From Streptomyces aureocirculatus (GTDB lineage: Bacteria; Actinomycetota; Actinomycetes; Streptomycetales; Streptomycetaceae): DNA of 24,266 bases. The notes under the pieces were generated by a model. That model was not told the origin of the DNA, searched no databases, and saw nothing but the letters and a program-made list of their open reading frames with translations. The position numbers and the translations under genes are program-made. Of the stretch, positions 16,219-24,171 are shown in pieces. The stretch is from the NCBI RefSeq assembly GCF_000720475.1, contig NZ_JOAP01000073.1:1-24266 (forward strand), in the 5' to 3' direction. Each line of letters begins with the position of its first letter. Position 1 is the stretch's first letter.

Positions 16219-16965
16219 TTACCTCTGCTTGGCCAGGAAGGGCAGTACGACTTCGGCCATCTCGTCGGGTACCTCCTCGGCGAGGTCGTGTCCGGCGTTG
16301 AAGACGTGGCCGGTGACGTCGTGGGCGAACAGCTCCATCTGGGACTCGTTGCGGTCGCCGATGAAGGCCGAGCCGCCGAGGGCCAACACCGGGATGTCCA
16401 GCTTCTTCTGGGCTGCTTGCCGGTTCTGCTCGGCGTCGACGAGCATCTCGGCGAGGGTGCGGCCCGGCGGCGCGAACCCGACGTCGACGCCCTGCGGGTG
16501 CGGGTGGGTGGTGAACTCGAAACCGGCAGTGAGCGGAGTCTCGAGCCCGCCGATGACCCAGCGGTTGTTCTCCGGCGCGAAGCCGTAGTCCTCGGCCAAG
16601 ATACCCTTCGCCCAGACACCCGAATCCTGACCGTAGCTGCCGAACTCGCCGATCGTGCGGCCGACGAGGTCCGCCGGGCCGGTGATCCCCTTGGTCGTAT
16701 TGACGAAGACACTGGAATGCCGGAACACCCGTGCGGGGAAGACCGGGAAGGCGAGGAGATCCGTGCCGGCGTCCAATGCGCGCAGGTAGCGGGTCAGGCC
16801 GAATTCGGCGAGGTCGAACTCGCCAGCGGCCATTCCGGCGAAAATCTCGGGAATGGCGGGACTGTGCAGGGTGACGTTGAGGCCGTCGAACGTCACGGTG
16901 CCGTCGAACAGGGCCCGCGTGTTGTCGTAGCCGGTGACGGCTATGTCGAGATGCGGCGTGGTCAT
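16219..16965 (-). CDS. Chimera: dihydroxyphthalate-decarboxylase-like N-terminus plus alpha/beta-hydrolase tail
   Basis: Residues 1-175 of 248 parallel the upstream paralogue (YDNTRALFDGTVTFDG, VFPARVFRHSSVFVN, GILAEDYGFAPENNRWVIGG). From about residue 176 the sequence becomes the C-terminal end of an epoxide-hydrolase-type alpha/beta hydrolase: AEQNRQAAQKKLDIPVLALG, GDRNESQMELFAHDVTGHV, and AGHDLAEEVPDEM, which carries the catalytic His (about 226). The nucleophile and acid of the hydrolase are absent, as is the second half of the decarboxylase-like fold. Neither activity is likely; it may be a dead gene kept in frame. Start ATG 16965 overlaps the paralogue stop (ATGA, 16962-16965), so translation is coupled. 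The join near 16435 falls at codons for L-V-D-A-E. Confidence 0.75.
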   Translation of the reverse strand: MTTPHLDIAVTGYDNTRALFDGTVTFDGLNVTLHSPAIPEIFAGMAAGEFDLAEFGLTRYLRALDAGTDLLAFPVFPARVFRHSSVFVNTTKGITGPADLVGRTIGEFGSYGQDSGVWAKGILAEDYGFAPENNRWVIGGLETPLTAGFEFTTHPHPQGVDVGFAPPGRTLAEMLVDAEQNRQAAQKKLDIPVLALGGSAFIGDRNESQMELFAHDVTGHVFNAGHDLAEEVPDEMAEVVLPFLAKQR

Positions 16966-17960
16966 GTGTCCAGCAATTCCGGGGCGACGATCTCCTCGAC
17001 GGTCCAGCGGCGCGCGGAGAGCCCCTGCTCGTGGTGGTAGCGCAGGAAAGTGTCGAGCGTGTGCAGGTTCGCCTTCACCCCGTAGGGCCACCAGTCGTGC
17101 CCGAACAACTCGTCGTTCCGTTCCATGAGCGCGTTAGCCCAGGGCAGCATCACCGGGGTCTGGTAGAGACGACGGAACCGCCGGTAGCGATCGGCACCGG
17201 CTTCTTTCGCGTCGTAGAAGGCGTTGTAGACGGCGCGGGCGAGTCCGGAGTGGGCGTCCAGCAGCCCGCGGCGGGCCACGACGGCGTGCATGATCGGGAA
17301 GTTCCGGGTCCGGCGGTAGTAATCTCGCTCGATCGGCTCGTAGTCCGGGAACAGCCGGGTGATGTTCGGCGAGCCGTCCAGGAACGGCTGTGGTGCGTTG
17401 GCCGTGAACAGCGCGTCGATCTCGCCGGTGTCGAGCATGGTAGACAGCGACTTTCCCTCGGGCGTGGTGGTGATGTCGACACCCTCGGGGCGCGGGTGGG
17501 TGGTGAACTCGAACGGCGGCGCGGGATGGTTCAGCCCGCCGATCACCCATCGATTGTCTTCGGGCCGGAATCCGTAGTCCTCGGCGAGGATGCCCTTGAT
17601 CCAGACGCCGGGGTCCTGGCCGTAGACACCGAACTCGCCGATGTTCTTGCCGACCAGGTCGGTGGGCCCTGTGATGCCGCTGTGGGCGTTCACGAACACG
17701 GCCGAGTGCCGGAACATCCGCACGGGGAAAGCCGGGATGACGGCGTACGGAACGCCTTGGTCAAGGGCCCGCAGCAGGAACGTGAGACCGAACTCTGACA
17801 CGTCGACGTTCCCATGCACGAGGTAATCGAAGACCCCGGGCAGGGTTGCCGCGGTCGAGATCGTGGTGCTCCGCACTCCGGCTACTGCTACCGTCCCGTT
17901 GAACAGCGCCTCGGTGTTGTCGTACCGGAAACTCCCGATACGCAGGTCCAGATCGCTCAT
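16962..17960 (-). CDS. 4,5-dihydroxyphthalate-decarboxylase-like protein
   Basis: I start at ATG 17960 (MSDLDLRIGSF), which has GAGGAA 8 bases before it, rather than the ATG five codons earlier. The 332-residue product has the layout of the Pht5-type family, whose fold is that of periplasmic solute-binding proteins: YDNTEALFNGTVAVAGV near the start, VSEFGLTFLLRALDQG, FPVRMFRHSAVFVN, GKNIGEFGVYGQDPG. The C-terminal part (RRFRRLYQTPVMLPWANALM, FGHDWWPYGVKANLHTLDTF) is complete. There is no signal peptide, so a cytoplasmic enzyme is likelier than a transporter subunit. Pht5 decarboxylates 4,5-dihydroxyphthalate to protocatechuate; many actinomycete relatives have unknown substrates. It follows the SDR gene by 118 bases and is coupled to the chimera downstream. 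Confidence 0.8.
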   Translation of the reverse strand: MSDLDLRIGSFRYDNTEALFNGTVAVAGVRSTTISTAATLPGVFDYLVHGNVDVSEFGLTFLLRALDQGVPYAVIPAFPVRMFRHSAVFVNAHSGITGPTDLVGKNIGEFGVYGQDPGVWIKGILAEDYGFRPEDNRWVIGGLNHPAPPFEFTTHPRPEGVDITTTPEGKSLSTMLDTGEIDALFTANAPQPFLDGSPNITRLFPDYEPIERDYYRRTRNFPIMHAVVARRGLLDAHSGLARAVYNAFYDAKEAGADRYRRFRRLYQTPVMLPWANALMERNDELFGHDWWPYGVKANLHTLDTFLRYHHEQGLSARRWTVEEIVAPELLDT

Positions 17961-18078
17961 GTGCCGCTTCCTCATCGCTGGTAGTACTTTGCATCTCGCC
18001 GGCTCGGCCTTAGGGGCTCGAATTGGCTGCCCGTGACATGGGTCGGCATGCTGCTTTGCTTCGCAGCCTCTTGCTTCG

Positions 18079-18858
18079 TCAGTCGGTCTGGTAACGGTTG
18101 GCCACGTCTGGGCTTTGGCCGCCGAACGCTGCGAGGTCGGCGGTGAAGACGTCTGTGAGCAGTTGATAGTCCTCGACTCCGGGTGCGATGACGACCTCGC
18201 CGAGCTCCAGGCCGCGCAGCGTGCCAGTCACGAGGTCGTCGGCGCTCATGCGGGGTATGGCGTTGAGGTCCATGCCCTGCGAGGAGTGGAACTCGGTGGC
18301 CACCACGCCGGGACATACGACGTGGACGTGAACGCCGGTGCCCTCCAACTCGGCGCTGAGGGTCTGGGACATGGCCACGAGGTGCGCGAGGGTGCCTGCG
18401 TAGACAGCGCGGCGCGGCATGACGGACTTGTCGGCGGGTCCGCTGAAGGCGATCATGCCGGCCACGTTGATGATCGTGCCCGCGCCGCGGTGCTGCATGC
18501 CGCCGACGGCAGCGCGCATCATCTGGGTAGGGGCGAGGACCTTGACGTAGACCAGTTCGCGGGCCTTGTCGGCGGGCAAGTCGGCCAGCGGCATGTAGTG
18601 GGACACACCGGCGTTATTGACCAGTATGTCCAGGGGTTCGTCGGCACAGTATGCGGCGACGGTGTCTATGCCCTCCTCGGTCGACAGGTCTGCAGGGACC
18701 GCGCGCACCCTGACGTCGGGGTGATCGGAGACGAACTGATCGAGGCGGTCCCGGCGGCGGCCGACGATGATCAGGTCGTGGCCGTCGGCGGCGAAACGCT
18801 CGGCGAAAGCCTTGCCGATACCGGACGTCGCGCCGGTGACGAGTGCGAGCCTATTCAT
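18079..18858 (-). CDS. SDR-family oxidoreductase with altered catalytic residues
   Basis: The 259-residue protein has the Rossmann signature TGATSGIG (8-15), the NNAG motif (81-84), and PGVVATEF after the active site, all typical of classical SDRs. The catalytic tetrad Asn-Ser-Tyr-Lys looks broken. Lys106 (YVKVLAP) stands where Asn is usual, Gly134 (NVAGMIAF) where Ser is usual, and Leu157 replaces the Lys of Y-x3-K (Y153-A-G-T-L). Only Tyr153 remains. The rest of the fold is well kept and there is no frameshift. NADP(H) binding may persist (GRRRDR after strand 2). The gene lies 137 bases after the propeller gene and 118 before the decarboxylase-like gene on the same strand. AAGGA precedes ATG by 11-12 bases. 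Confidence 0.85.
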   Translation of the reverse strand: MNRLALVTGATSGIGKAFAERFAADGHDLIIVGRRRDRLDQFVSDHPDVRVRAVPADLSTEEGIDTVAAYCADEPLDILVNNAGVSHYMPLADLPADKARELVYVKVLAPTQMMRAAVGGMQHRGAGTIINVAGMIAFSGPADKSVMPRRAVYAGTLAHLVAMSQTLSAELEGTGVHVHVVCPGVVATEFHSSQGMDLNAIPRMSADDLVTGTLRGLELGEVVIAPGVEDYQLLTDVFTADLAAFGGQSPDVANRYQTD

Positions 18859-18995
18859 AAGGGAACGTCCTTAGGTACGAGCCGTTGTCGAGGTGTCGGA
18901 TGCTGACAGCGGCGCAGGTGGCAGTGGTGCCCGTGTTGGTCTTCACAGGTGCCGTTCCACGAACCTGGCCAGGCTCGCGGAACGACCTTGGCGGG

Positions 18996-20063
18996 TCAGC
19001 TCACCGGCAGGCTTGCGAGGGTGAATACCGATCTGGTCAGCGGATCGTGGTACAGGAAGGTGTCCATCTGGGAGTTGGTCACCACCAACCGGTTCCCGAC
19101 CACGGCGATGCCGGTGGTGGTGTCGGCTCCCGGATAGGTGCGTTCAGAGACGACGGTGCCGCAGGTGCCGTCACCGGACAGGCGCACGGTGGCGATCGTG
19201 TTGTCGACCGAGCGGGCGATGTACAGGGTGTTTCCCCGCCGTGCGATGCCGTCCGCGCTGTGCAGGGGCGGTACGTCGACCTTGCGGATCTCGCCGGTGG
19301 CGAGGGTGAGCCGGTAGAGCGCGCCGCTGTACCAATAGCCGATGATCAGCGACTTGCCGTCGGGGCTGGTGACGATGCCGTTGCCGTTGGACTCGCCGGG
19401 CACGTAGTCCGGCAGGCGATAGGCGACTTGGAGGGTCCGGTGGACGCCGGTGGCCGAGGCATGCACCTCGGCCGCCGGGATCCGGTACACCACGGCCCGG
19501 AACGAGTCTGTGATGTAGACGTCCCCGTTGGCGGCGACCGCTTCGTCGTTCACGAGGGTCGGCTCGGTGGACGTGGGCACGCTGTAAGAGGAGACGAGCT
19601 TCCCGGTCTTGGTGTAGACGAAGAAGTTCCCTTTGAAGGCGCCCGCCACCAGCAGGCGGTCGCCGGTGGTCTTGATCCCGGTGGCCTGGGCGCGGCCGTC
19701 CTGACCCCCGGGAAGGAACGGCTCAAGTGTCTTCGCCCCGATCCTCCCGCGGTAGATGGTGCCGTTGCTGATGTTGCCGGTGTAGATGTAGTCGTTGTCG
19801 GCCGCGATGCTTTCGGGGTAGGCGCACGTGTCGTCGATCGTGATCGTGCGGGCGTGGGTGTGCGCGGCGGTCGCAACGGTGTGCGTCACGGCGGTGTGTG
19901 CAGCGTTGTCGAGATAGGGGCACTGGTCGACAGTGGTCGTTCCGGCGGCGACAGTCGTGGCGCTGGCGGGGAACGTGAACGCGGCCAGAGCGGCGGACAT
20001 CGTGGTGAAGGTGACCAGCGCGCGTCGCCGGATCGCGCGCCGTGAGGTGGTGCGAGTGGACAT
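18996..20063 (-). CDS. Exported SMP-30/gluconolactonase-like beta-propeller protein
   Basis: A 355-residue secreted protein. Residues 1-35 form a signal peptide with an Arg-rich start (SRRAIRRR), hydrophobic core (LVTFTTMSAALAAFTF) and cleavage near ASA-TT; the arginines leave both Sec and Tat open. The mature part shows repeating propeller blades: PESIAADNDYIYTGNISNG, TGIKTTGDRLLVAGA, NDEAVAANGDVYITDS, GNGIVTSPDGKSLIIG, DGIARRGNTLYIARS, TGIAVVGNRLVVTNS. The Glu, Asn and Asp positions resemble the metal site of SMP-30 lactonases, but I cannot confirm enzyme activity. It is the first gene of the minus-strand set opposite tetR, with candidate operators in the 296-base gap. An exported hydrolase or sensor of an extracellular compound would suit a catabolic operon. 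Confidence 0.8.
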   Translation of the reverse strand: MSTRTTSRRAIRRRALVTFTTMSAALAAFTFPASATTVAAGTTTVDQCPYLDNAAHTAVTHTVATAAHTHARTITIDDTCAYPESIAADNDYIYTGNISNGTIYRGRIGAKTLEPFLPGGQDGRAQATGIKTTGDRLLVAGAFKGNFFVYTKTGKLVSSYSVPTSTEPTLVNDEAVAANGDVYITDSFRAVVYRIPAAEVHASATGVHRTLQVAYRLPDYVPGESNGNGIVTSPDGKSLIIGYWYSGALYRLTLATGEIRKVDVPPLHSADGIARRGNTLYIARSVDNTIATVRLSGDGTCGTVVSERTYPGADTTTGIAVVGNRLVVTNSQMDTFLYHDPLTRSVFTLASLPVS

Positions 20064-20272
20064 CTTGTCGGAGGACCTTTCCGGATCGTTACGTCAGGGG
20101 TGCGTGGGTCTGGGGCGGCGCAGCGCGGCGGCGACCGCGTCGGTGACCAAGGTGGTGAGGCGTCAGGTGATGCGGCCCCAAGTCGCCCGTCGAAATGCGA
20201 CTCGGCGTACTCGTACCGGCGCATGCCCGCCTTGAACTGCGGAGCAGCCGGCACAAGCCCCTGCCGTTATCG

Positions 20273-20338
20273 GTGAATGACCTTTCACTTTTATTCTGGC
20301 GATGCCGGATGCTACTGTCAAGGTGAATGATCGTTCGC
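20273..20338. promoter_or_regulatory. Two imperfect palindromes, probable TetR operators
   Basis: GTGAATGACCTTTCAC (20273-20288) and GTGAATGATCGTTCGC (20323-20338) share GTGAATGA and each is a near-palindrome (about 12 of 16 positions symmetric). Their starts are 50 bases apart, about five helical turns, so two dimers would bind one face. They lie between the divergent propeller gene and tetR; the second ends 21 bases before the tetR ATG. Regulation of both directions is inferred. Confidence 0.6.
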
Positions 20339-20359
20339 TGACGGAAGAGGGTGTGGCCG

Positions 20360-21001
20360 ATGCCCCGCATCACCGCCGAACGCCGGGCGGCCAATCGCTC
20401 GCGGATCGGGGCGGCGGCCCGTCGCCGCTTCTCGCGCGACGGCTTCGACCAGACCTCGATGCCCGACATCGCCGCCGAAGCAGGCGTGTCGGTCGGCGCC
20501 CCCTACCGCTACTTCGCCGGCAAGGAAGAGATCATCCTCGAAATCGCCGGCGACGCGTTCCGGATGCTGTTCGCGCCCGTCGAGCGCCTCGCCGACACAG
20601 CCGCCGCCGTGACGGTAGCCGACCTGGTCGCGGCGGCGATCGAGCCGGTGAGCGGTGAGGACACCGTCGACGCGGCGGGTCAGGCCGTCCCCGTCGAGGA
20701 ACTGCTGCGCTGCGCCGTCCAGGCCTGGGGACTCCTGCTGCGGCACGAAGCGCTGCAACAGCAGGCCCGAACGGGCTTCGAGGACGTACGCGGACGCATC
20801 GCGGAGGCGCTCCGCAACGGCCAGCGAGCGGGCAGCGTGCCGACCGAACTGGACCCCGATCGAGGCGCACGAGTGGTGATGGCGCTGCTGCACGGTTTCG
20901 TCCTCCAGTACACAGCATTCGGACTCGACGACATCACCGCCTTCACCCGCGACGTCCGCATCGCACTCAACGACACCGGACTGCTCCGCGAGGATCACTG
21001 A
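20360..21001 (+). CDS. TetR/AcrR-family transcriptional regulator
   Basis: I favour ATG 20360 (MPRITAERRAANRSRI) with GGAAGAGG 9 bases upstream over the GTG three codons before. The 213-residue protein opens with the TetR helix-turn-helix (RIGAAARRRFSRDGFDQTSM, IAAEAGVSVGAPYRYFAGKEEI, about residues 15-57). A helical ligand-binding and dimer domain follows, with the typical VVMALLHGFVLQYTAFG near the end. It should repress itself and the divergent propeller/SDR/decarboxylase-like set through the palindromes at 20273-20338, released by a small molecule related to that pathway. A stem-loop at 21039-21063 may end its transcript. Confidence 0.88.
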   Translation: MPRITAERRAANRSRIGAAARRRFSRDGFDQTSMPDIAAEAGVSVGAPYRYFAGKEEIILEIAGDAFRMLFAPVERLADTAAAVTVADLVAAAIEPVSGEDTVDAAGQAVPVEELLRCAVQAWGLLLRHEALQQQARTGFEDVRGRIAEALRNGQRAGSVPTELDPDRGARVVMALLHGFVLQYTAFGLDDITAFTRDVRIALNDTGLLREDH

Positions 21002-21038
21002 ACACGTCCTCCGCCGGGCTGGGTCCGGTGTCCACCGG

Positions 21039-21063
21039 CCACCGGTCCTGTACCGACCGGTGG
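21039..21063 (+). terminator. Stem-loop after tetR
   Basis: CCACCGGTC, loop CTGTACC, GACCGGTGG: a perfect 9-base GC-rich stem 38 bases past the tetR stop. There is no U-run, as is common in actinomycete terminators, so termination is likely but not proven. Confidence 0.5.
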
Positions 21064-21706
21064 TTCGGATCGATGATGCTCGACGCCGGCACGGTCGGCG
21101 GCCTCGCTCATCCAGTCGGCGGAGTCCTACCGCGCTGCGGCGCCGGCTCGGGACTACGATGCCACTGAGCCTTTTCCAACTTGTCTTCGCGTTGGGCGCG
21201 TTGGGCGCGTTGGGGTGACAGATGGGTGAAGCCCCTGGTAGACGGGTTTTTGACCAAGATCACCCGGTACCGACCAGAGGCTTCGCATGCTTGTCTACCC
21301 GTCTGGGTTGGACCTGTCCAGCTCGCACCTTCGCATCCTCGGCGGCCACCTTCGGGCACGTCGCCGCACGATTGGGAGCCGCTGGCGGCGCCTGAACGTC
21401 GGCCGTCAAGCACTCCTCGCCCTCGGGCCTCCGCCACGATCTGTTCGTAACGCTCTCGCGTGACGTTCCCGACCCGGTCCGACATGGTGACCACCCCTGG
21501 CCGCCTTGGGCCGGTCTGGACACCCGCACGAGCGCGATGACATCGGCCCTGGTCACAGCCCAGCGTGACGAGATCACGACAGGCGCGGCAGGGGGCACTG
21601 GGCGCAAAGGGACGGCGCTCGAAGCACGCCAAGGCCCGGCAGAAGCGCTTGCGCCCCGGCGCTGACCTGGGGTGTTCGGCTACGGCGTCACCGTGACGGA
21701 ATCGCG
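21064..21706. other. 640 bases without a clear gene; possible degenerate fragments
   Basis: No frame here is convincing. On the minus strand at 21485-21390 the codons MSDRVGNVTRERYEQIVAEA look like the start of a Streptomyces hypothetical or plasmid-type protein, but similarity stops within about 25 residues and the continuation is low-complexity. A 9-base unit is repeated three times at 21189-21215. The stretch may be a decayed end of an integrated element. Confidence 0.35.
21189..21215. repeat. Three tandem copies of a 9-base unit
   Basis: GCGTTGGGC occurs twice in exact tandem and a third time with a final G instead of C. On the minus strand it can encode APN or QRA repeats. It lies in DNA with no convincing gene, so its role is unknown. 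Confidence 0.6.
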
Positions 21707-22000
21707 TTACGCCCGCCGAAGACGCCAGGCTCGCGTCCGGCACCGCGGCGAGCAATACGTGGCCGACCGCTGCCGGTCCAACCCGACCGTCCACGACCTG
21801 CCGCACACCGGGCGCTCCGCCTGATCACCACGCTGCACCGCCACCACACGCTGCCGAGCCCGGTTCAACGCCCGCCACCGCTTCGACCTGCACCGACCCG
21901 AACAGAACACCGCCTCCGGCGCCTTCGTCACCGGCAGCGCGATCCCGCACTCCCGACAGTACCGCCGGGCCTTCGCGCCCTTCGCCACGACCCCGATCAT
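21707..22000 (-). CDS. Small double zinc-ribbon protein
   Basis: The 97-residue, Arg-rich protein has two treble-clef-like cysteine sets. The first is CRECG then FCSGRCRSKRW (about residues 15-42); the second is VCG then YCSPRCRTRAWRLRR (about 65-96). The pattern C-x2-C...C-x3-C with SxRCRxRAWR is frequent in short Streptomyces proteins next to integrated elements; function is unknown, with nucleic-acid binding a reasonable guess from the charge and zinc sites. In the second set the first Cys of the CxxC pair appears to be missing (ERPVCG), which may weaken metal binding. The start at ATG 22000 lies soon after a weak GGCGGG. The strand downstream holds only degenerate sequence. Confidence 0.65.
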   Translation of the reverse strand: MIGVVAKGAKARRYCRECGIALPVTKAPEAVFCSGRCRSKRWRALNRARQRVVAVQRGDQAERPVCGRSWTVGLDRQRSATYCSPRCRTRAWRLRRA

Positions 22001-22062
22001 CCCGCCGGGGCGGACTCACTGACCAGGGCTCAGAAACACGCTCTGACCACCGAGTGGGACGC

Positions 22063-22170
22063 CTACAGCTCCACGATCACATCTCGGATCCCCTCGCTGC
22101 TCGGGCCCTTCGTCGGCGTGATCTCCAGATCCTCAGCATCCATGCAGGCTCCCAGCCCGTCATCGCTCAT
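22063..22170 (-). CDS. Possible 35-residue peptide
   Basis: ATG 22170 opens MSDDGLGACMDAEDLEITP and closes at 22063 with EGIRDVIVEL. It is acidic and has good codon choice for this GC content, but no clear ribosome site (GGGACAGGG precedes it). It sits between the zinc-ribbon gene and a hypothetical gene on the same strand. It may be a real small protein or the 3' remnant of a larger gene; I recognise no family. Confidence 0.25.
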   Translation of the reverse strand: MSDDGLGACMDAEDLEITPTKGPSSEGIRDVIVEL

Positions 22171-22199
22171 GCCCTGTCCCACCACGAGGACCAAGAGGT

Positions 22200-22874
22200 C
22201 TACGGCTGAGACGGCAACAGGGTGATCCGGACGCTGCGGTCCAGGTAGAGGCCGAACGGCGCCACCAGGCCCTCGCCCACGGTCTCGGTCAGCCACTGGT
22301 CGTCACCGGCTTCGCCGACGCGTACGTACAGGTGGCCGTCGAGCTCCACGAGCAGCGCGGCCCGCTCCAGGCGCTCACGGACGTGATCGGCGAAAGCGAG
22401 CTTGCCCGTCTCCCAGGCGTCGCGCACCTGCTTGTGCACGGTCGGCAGCTTGTGCGGCACCAGCGGCCAGGCATAGCCGGGGCCGGGCAGCCGCGCGACC
22501 CGGAAGCCCTCCCAGGTGAGAGACCCACCGCTGCCCTCGGGGTATCCGCAGTCGCGGGCCAGGTCCGCCCACTTGTTGGCCTTGATGTGCTGACGGCAGC
22601 GTTCGCACGCCTTCCAGAGCATCGTGGCGATGGGCATGCCGATCCTGATGCCCGAGCCCGGGACGAGCTCAGCGGAATTCTCGACCTGCCCGGCCGGGAA
22701 GACCCACACCACCGGCGGCGACTCGGTGCCGTAGAACGGGCCGTTCGGGCAGAAGTCGCAGGCCGCGCCCGCATGCTCCATGTTCATCGGCTCGGCGGTG
22801 ACGGCTTCCTCCCGCGGGGCGGGGATGCCGGTGATGACCTCGAAGACCGTGCTGGGATTCTCCATGTCCTGCAT
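22200..22874 (-). CDS. Hypothetical protein with CxxC pairs
   Basis: The frame is open to 22934, but ATG 22874 (MQDMENPSTV) or ATG 22865, which has AGGAC right before it, is a better start; the longer form would overlap the divergent gene. The 224-residue product has CDFC at about residue 39 and CERC at about 91, likely one zinc site, and an N-terminal phrase PNGPFYGTESPPVVWVFPAG. It looks soluble, with DAWETGKLAFADHVRERLER helical near the middle and a beta-rich end (GHLYVRVGE, GLYLDRSVRITLLP). I recognise no named family. It diverges from the 111-residue gene next to it with about 60 bases between the starts, so both promoters must lie there. Confidence 0.6.
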   Translation of the reverse strand: MQDMENPSTVFEVITGIPAPREEAVTAEPMNMEHAGAACDFCPNGPFYGTESPPVVWVFPAGQVENSAELVPGSGIRIGMPIATMLWKACERCRQHIKANKWADLARDCGYPEGSGGSLTWEGFRVARLPGPGYAWPLVPHKLPTVHKQVRDAWETGKLAFADHVRERLERAALLVELDGHLYVRVGEAGDDQWLTETVGEGLVAPFGLYLDRSVRITLLPSQP

Positions 22875-22932
22875 AGCTGCCGGACACCGAATGGGTGATG
22901 GCTCTCCGCCCTGGTCCTGCGTTGGACCGGGC

Positions 22933-23268
22933 ATGACCCACCGCCTTTACGAGCACGACCTCGGCGCCCTCTACCTGGCCGCCGCTCCGGCCCATCTGGA
23001 CGACGACGATGCCGCCCTGGCGCTGATCGCGAATTTCCCGGACATCAGCGCCGCCCGGATCACGCACGGGCTCGCGTGCCGCCATCTCGTCACGACGGGC
23101 GACGAGAGCCGGATCGACGCGTACTTCGCCGCTGCGGACATCGGTCCCGACCACGAGTTCGCCGCCGGGATGGTCGCCGTCGTACGCCGTCAGGTCGAAC
23201 GGATGCGGATGCTGGAGTGGGAACTGACCGGGGTCCACCCCAGCGACGTCGACCCTGACACGGAGTGA
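22933..23268 (+). CDS. Hypothetical protein coupled to serine recombinase
   Basis: From ATG 22933 (MTHRLYEHDLGAL) the 111-residue product is acidic and alpha-helical (DDDAALALIANFPD, EFAAGMVAVVRRQVERMRML). I do not recognise the family. Its TGA stop (23266-23268) overlaps the GTG at 23265 of the recombinase gene, a GTGA arrangement typical of coupled translation, so the two are probably co-transcribed and the protein may be part of the same small mobile unit. The ribosome site before ATG is weak. Confidence 0.5.
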   Translation: MTHRLYEHDLGALYLAAAPAHLDDDDAALALIANFPDISAARITHGLACRHLVTTGDESRIDAYFAAADIGPDHEFAAGMVAVVRRQVERMRMLEWELTGVHPSDVDPDTE

Positions 23269-24171
23269 CTGTCGGCAAACGGTGGCGAGCTCAAGCGGGT
23301 CTCCACCGACCAGCAGTCGACCGCCCGGCAGAACCTCGTCCTGGACGAGGCCGGGATCGATGGCCCCGTCGTCTTCGAGGAGGACGGCGGCACCTCCAGC
23401 CGCCTCCACCCGCTCCAGCGCCCGAAGTTCAGCGAACTGCTCACGTACGCGCGGCCGGGCGACACCGTGCACATCTCCGAGATGTTCCGCCTGGTGCGCG
23501 ACACGGGCCACATTCTCGACGTGCTCGACGTCCTGCACTGGGACCGGCTCGCCCTGCGCATCCACGACGGCGCTTTCTCCGGCATGGACCTCACCGCCCG
23601 CCACCCGCGCACCGGCGAGCTGCTATCCACCGTGAAATTCATGGTGCAGACCCTCGCCGCCGCCGGCGAACTCCAGCGGGAGCTGACCTACGACGGACTG
23701 CGGGCCGCCGAGGCCAAGGGCAACAAGGGCGGGCACCGCCCCGCCATCCCGACCGACAAGGCTGACGACGTGCGCACCGCGTACCAGGAAGGCCGGTCCA
23801 TCGCGGCCCTCGCCCGCGACCACGGCGTCAGCCGCGGCGCCATCCGTACCGCCGTCGCCGACCTCCTGTCCGAGTACACGGCCGCCGGCCCGGGCTCCCC
23901 GGCCCCCGAACTGCCGGTCGTCCTCGACATGCCGGGCAAGGTCGCCGACTTCCTGCGCACCGCCGACCTGGAGCCCGCCGAGCGGGCCGCGCTCGACCAG
24001 GGCGTGCCCGTACGACGCGGCCAGGGCTACACGCTGCGCGTCACCGCCGCGCGCTCGGTGCACCGCCAACTCCTCGACCGCTGCCAGCCCTTCGACGGCA
24101 CCACGGCGATCCCGGCACAGCGCAAGGCCCGCCGTGAGTACGAGAACCGCGTCAACGCTCTCACCCACTAA
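23265..24171 (+). CDS. Small serine recombinase with C-terminal extension; frameshift near start
   Basis: GTG 23265 gives MTVGKR; the remaining frame begins at KRVSTDQQS, the catalytic Ser motif of resolvases. Ten bases (tggcgagctc) lie between, one more than a multiple of three, so a single extra base probably breaks the start. Further motifs are EEDGGTSSRLHPLQRPKF, the DNA-cleavage-domain block YARPGDTVHISEMFRLVRD, the dimer helix STVKFMVQTLAAAGELQREL, and a helix-turn-helix (SIAALARDHGVSRGAIRTAV). About 95 more residues follow, rare in plain resolvases (VLDMPGKVADFLRTADLEP to KARREYENRVNAL). An internal ATG at 23467 would miss the catalytic Ser. The gene may be inactive as read. An IS abuts its TAA. 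Confidence 0.75.

Noticed and set aside
21189..21215. CRISPR array
   Set aside because: Three 9-base tandem units without spacers; not a CRISPR, and none is seen elsewhere.
21240..21304. AGACGGGT / ACCCGTCT inverted repeat
   Set aside because: Eight-base arms 50 bases apart in GC-rich DNA are expected by chance.
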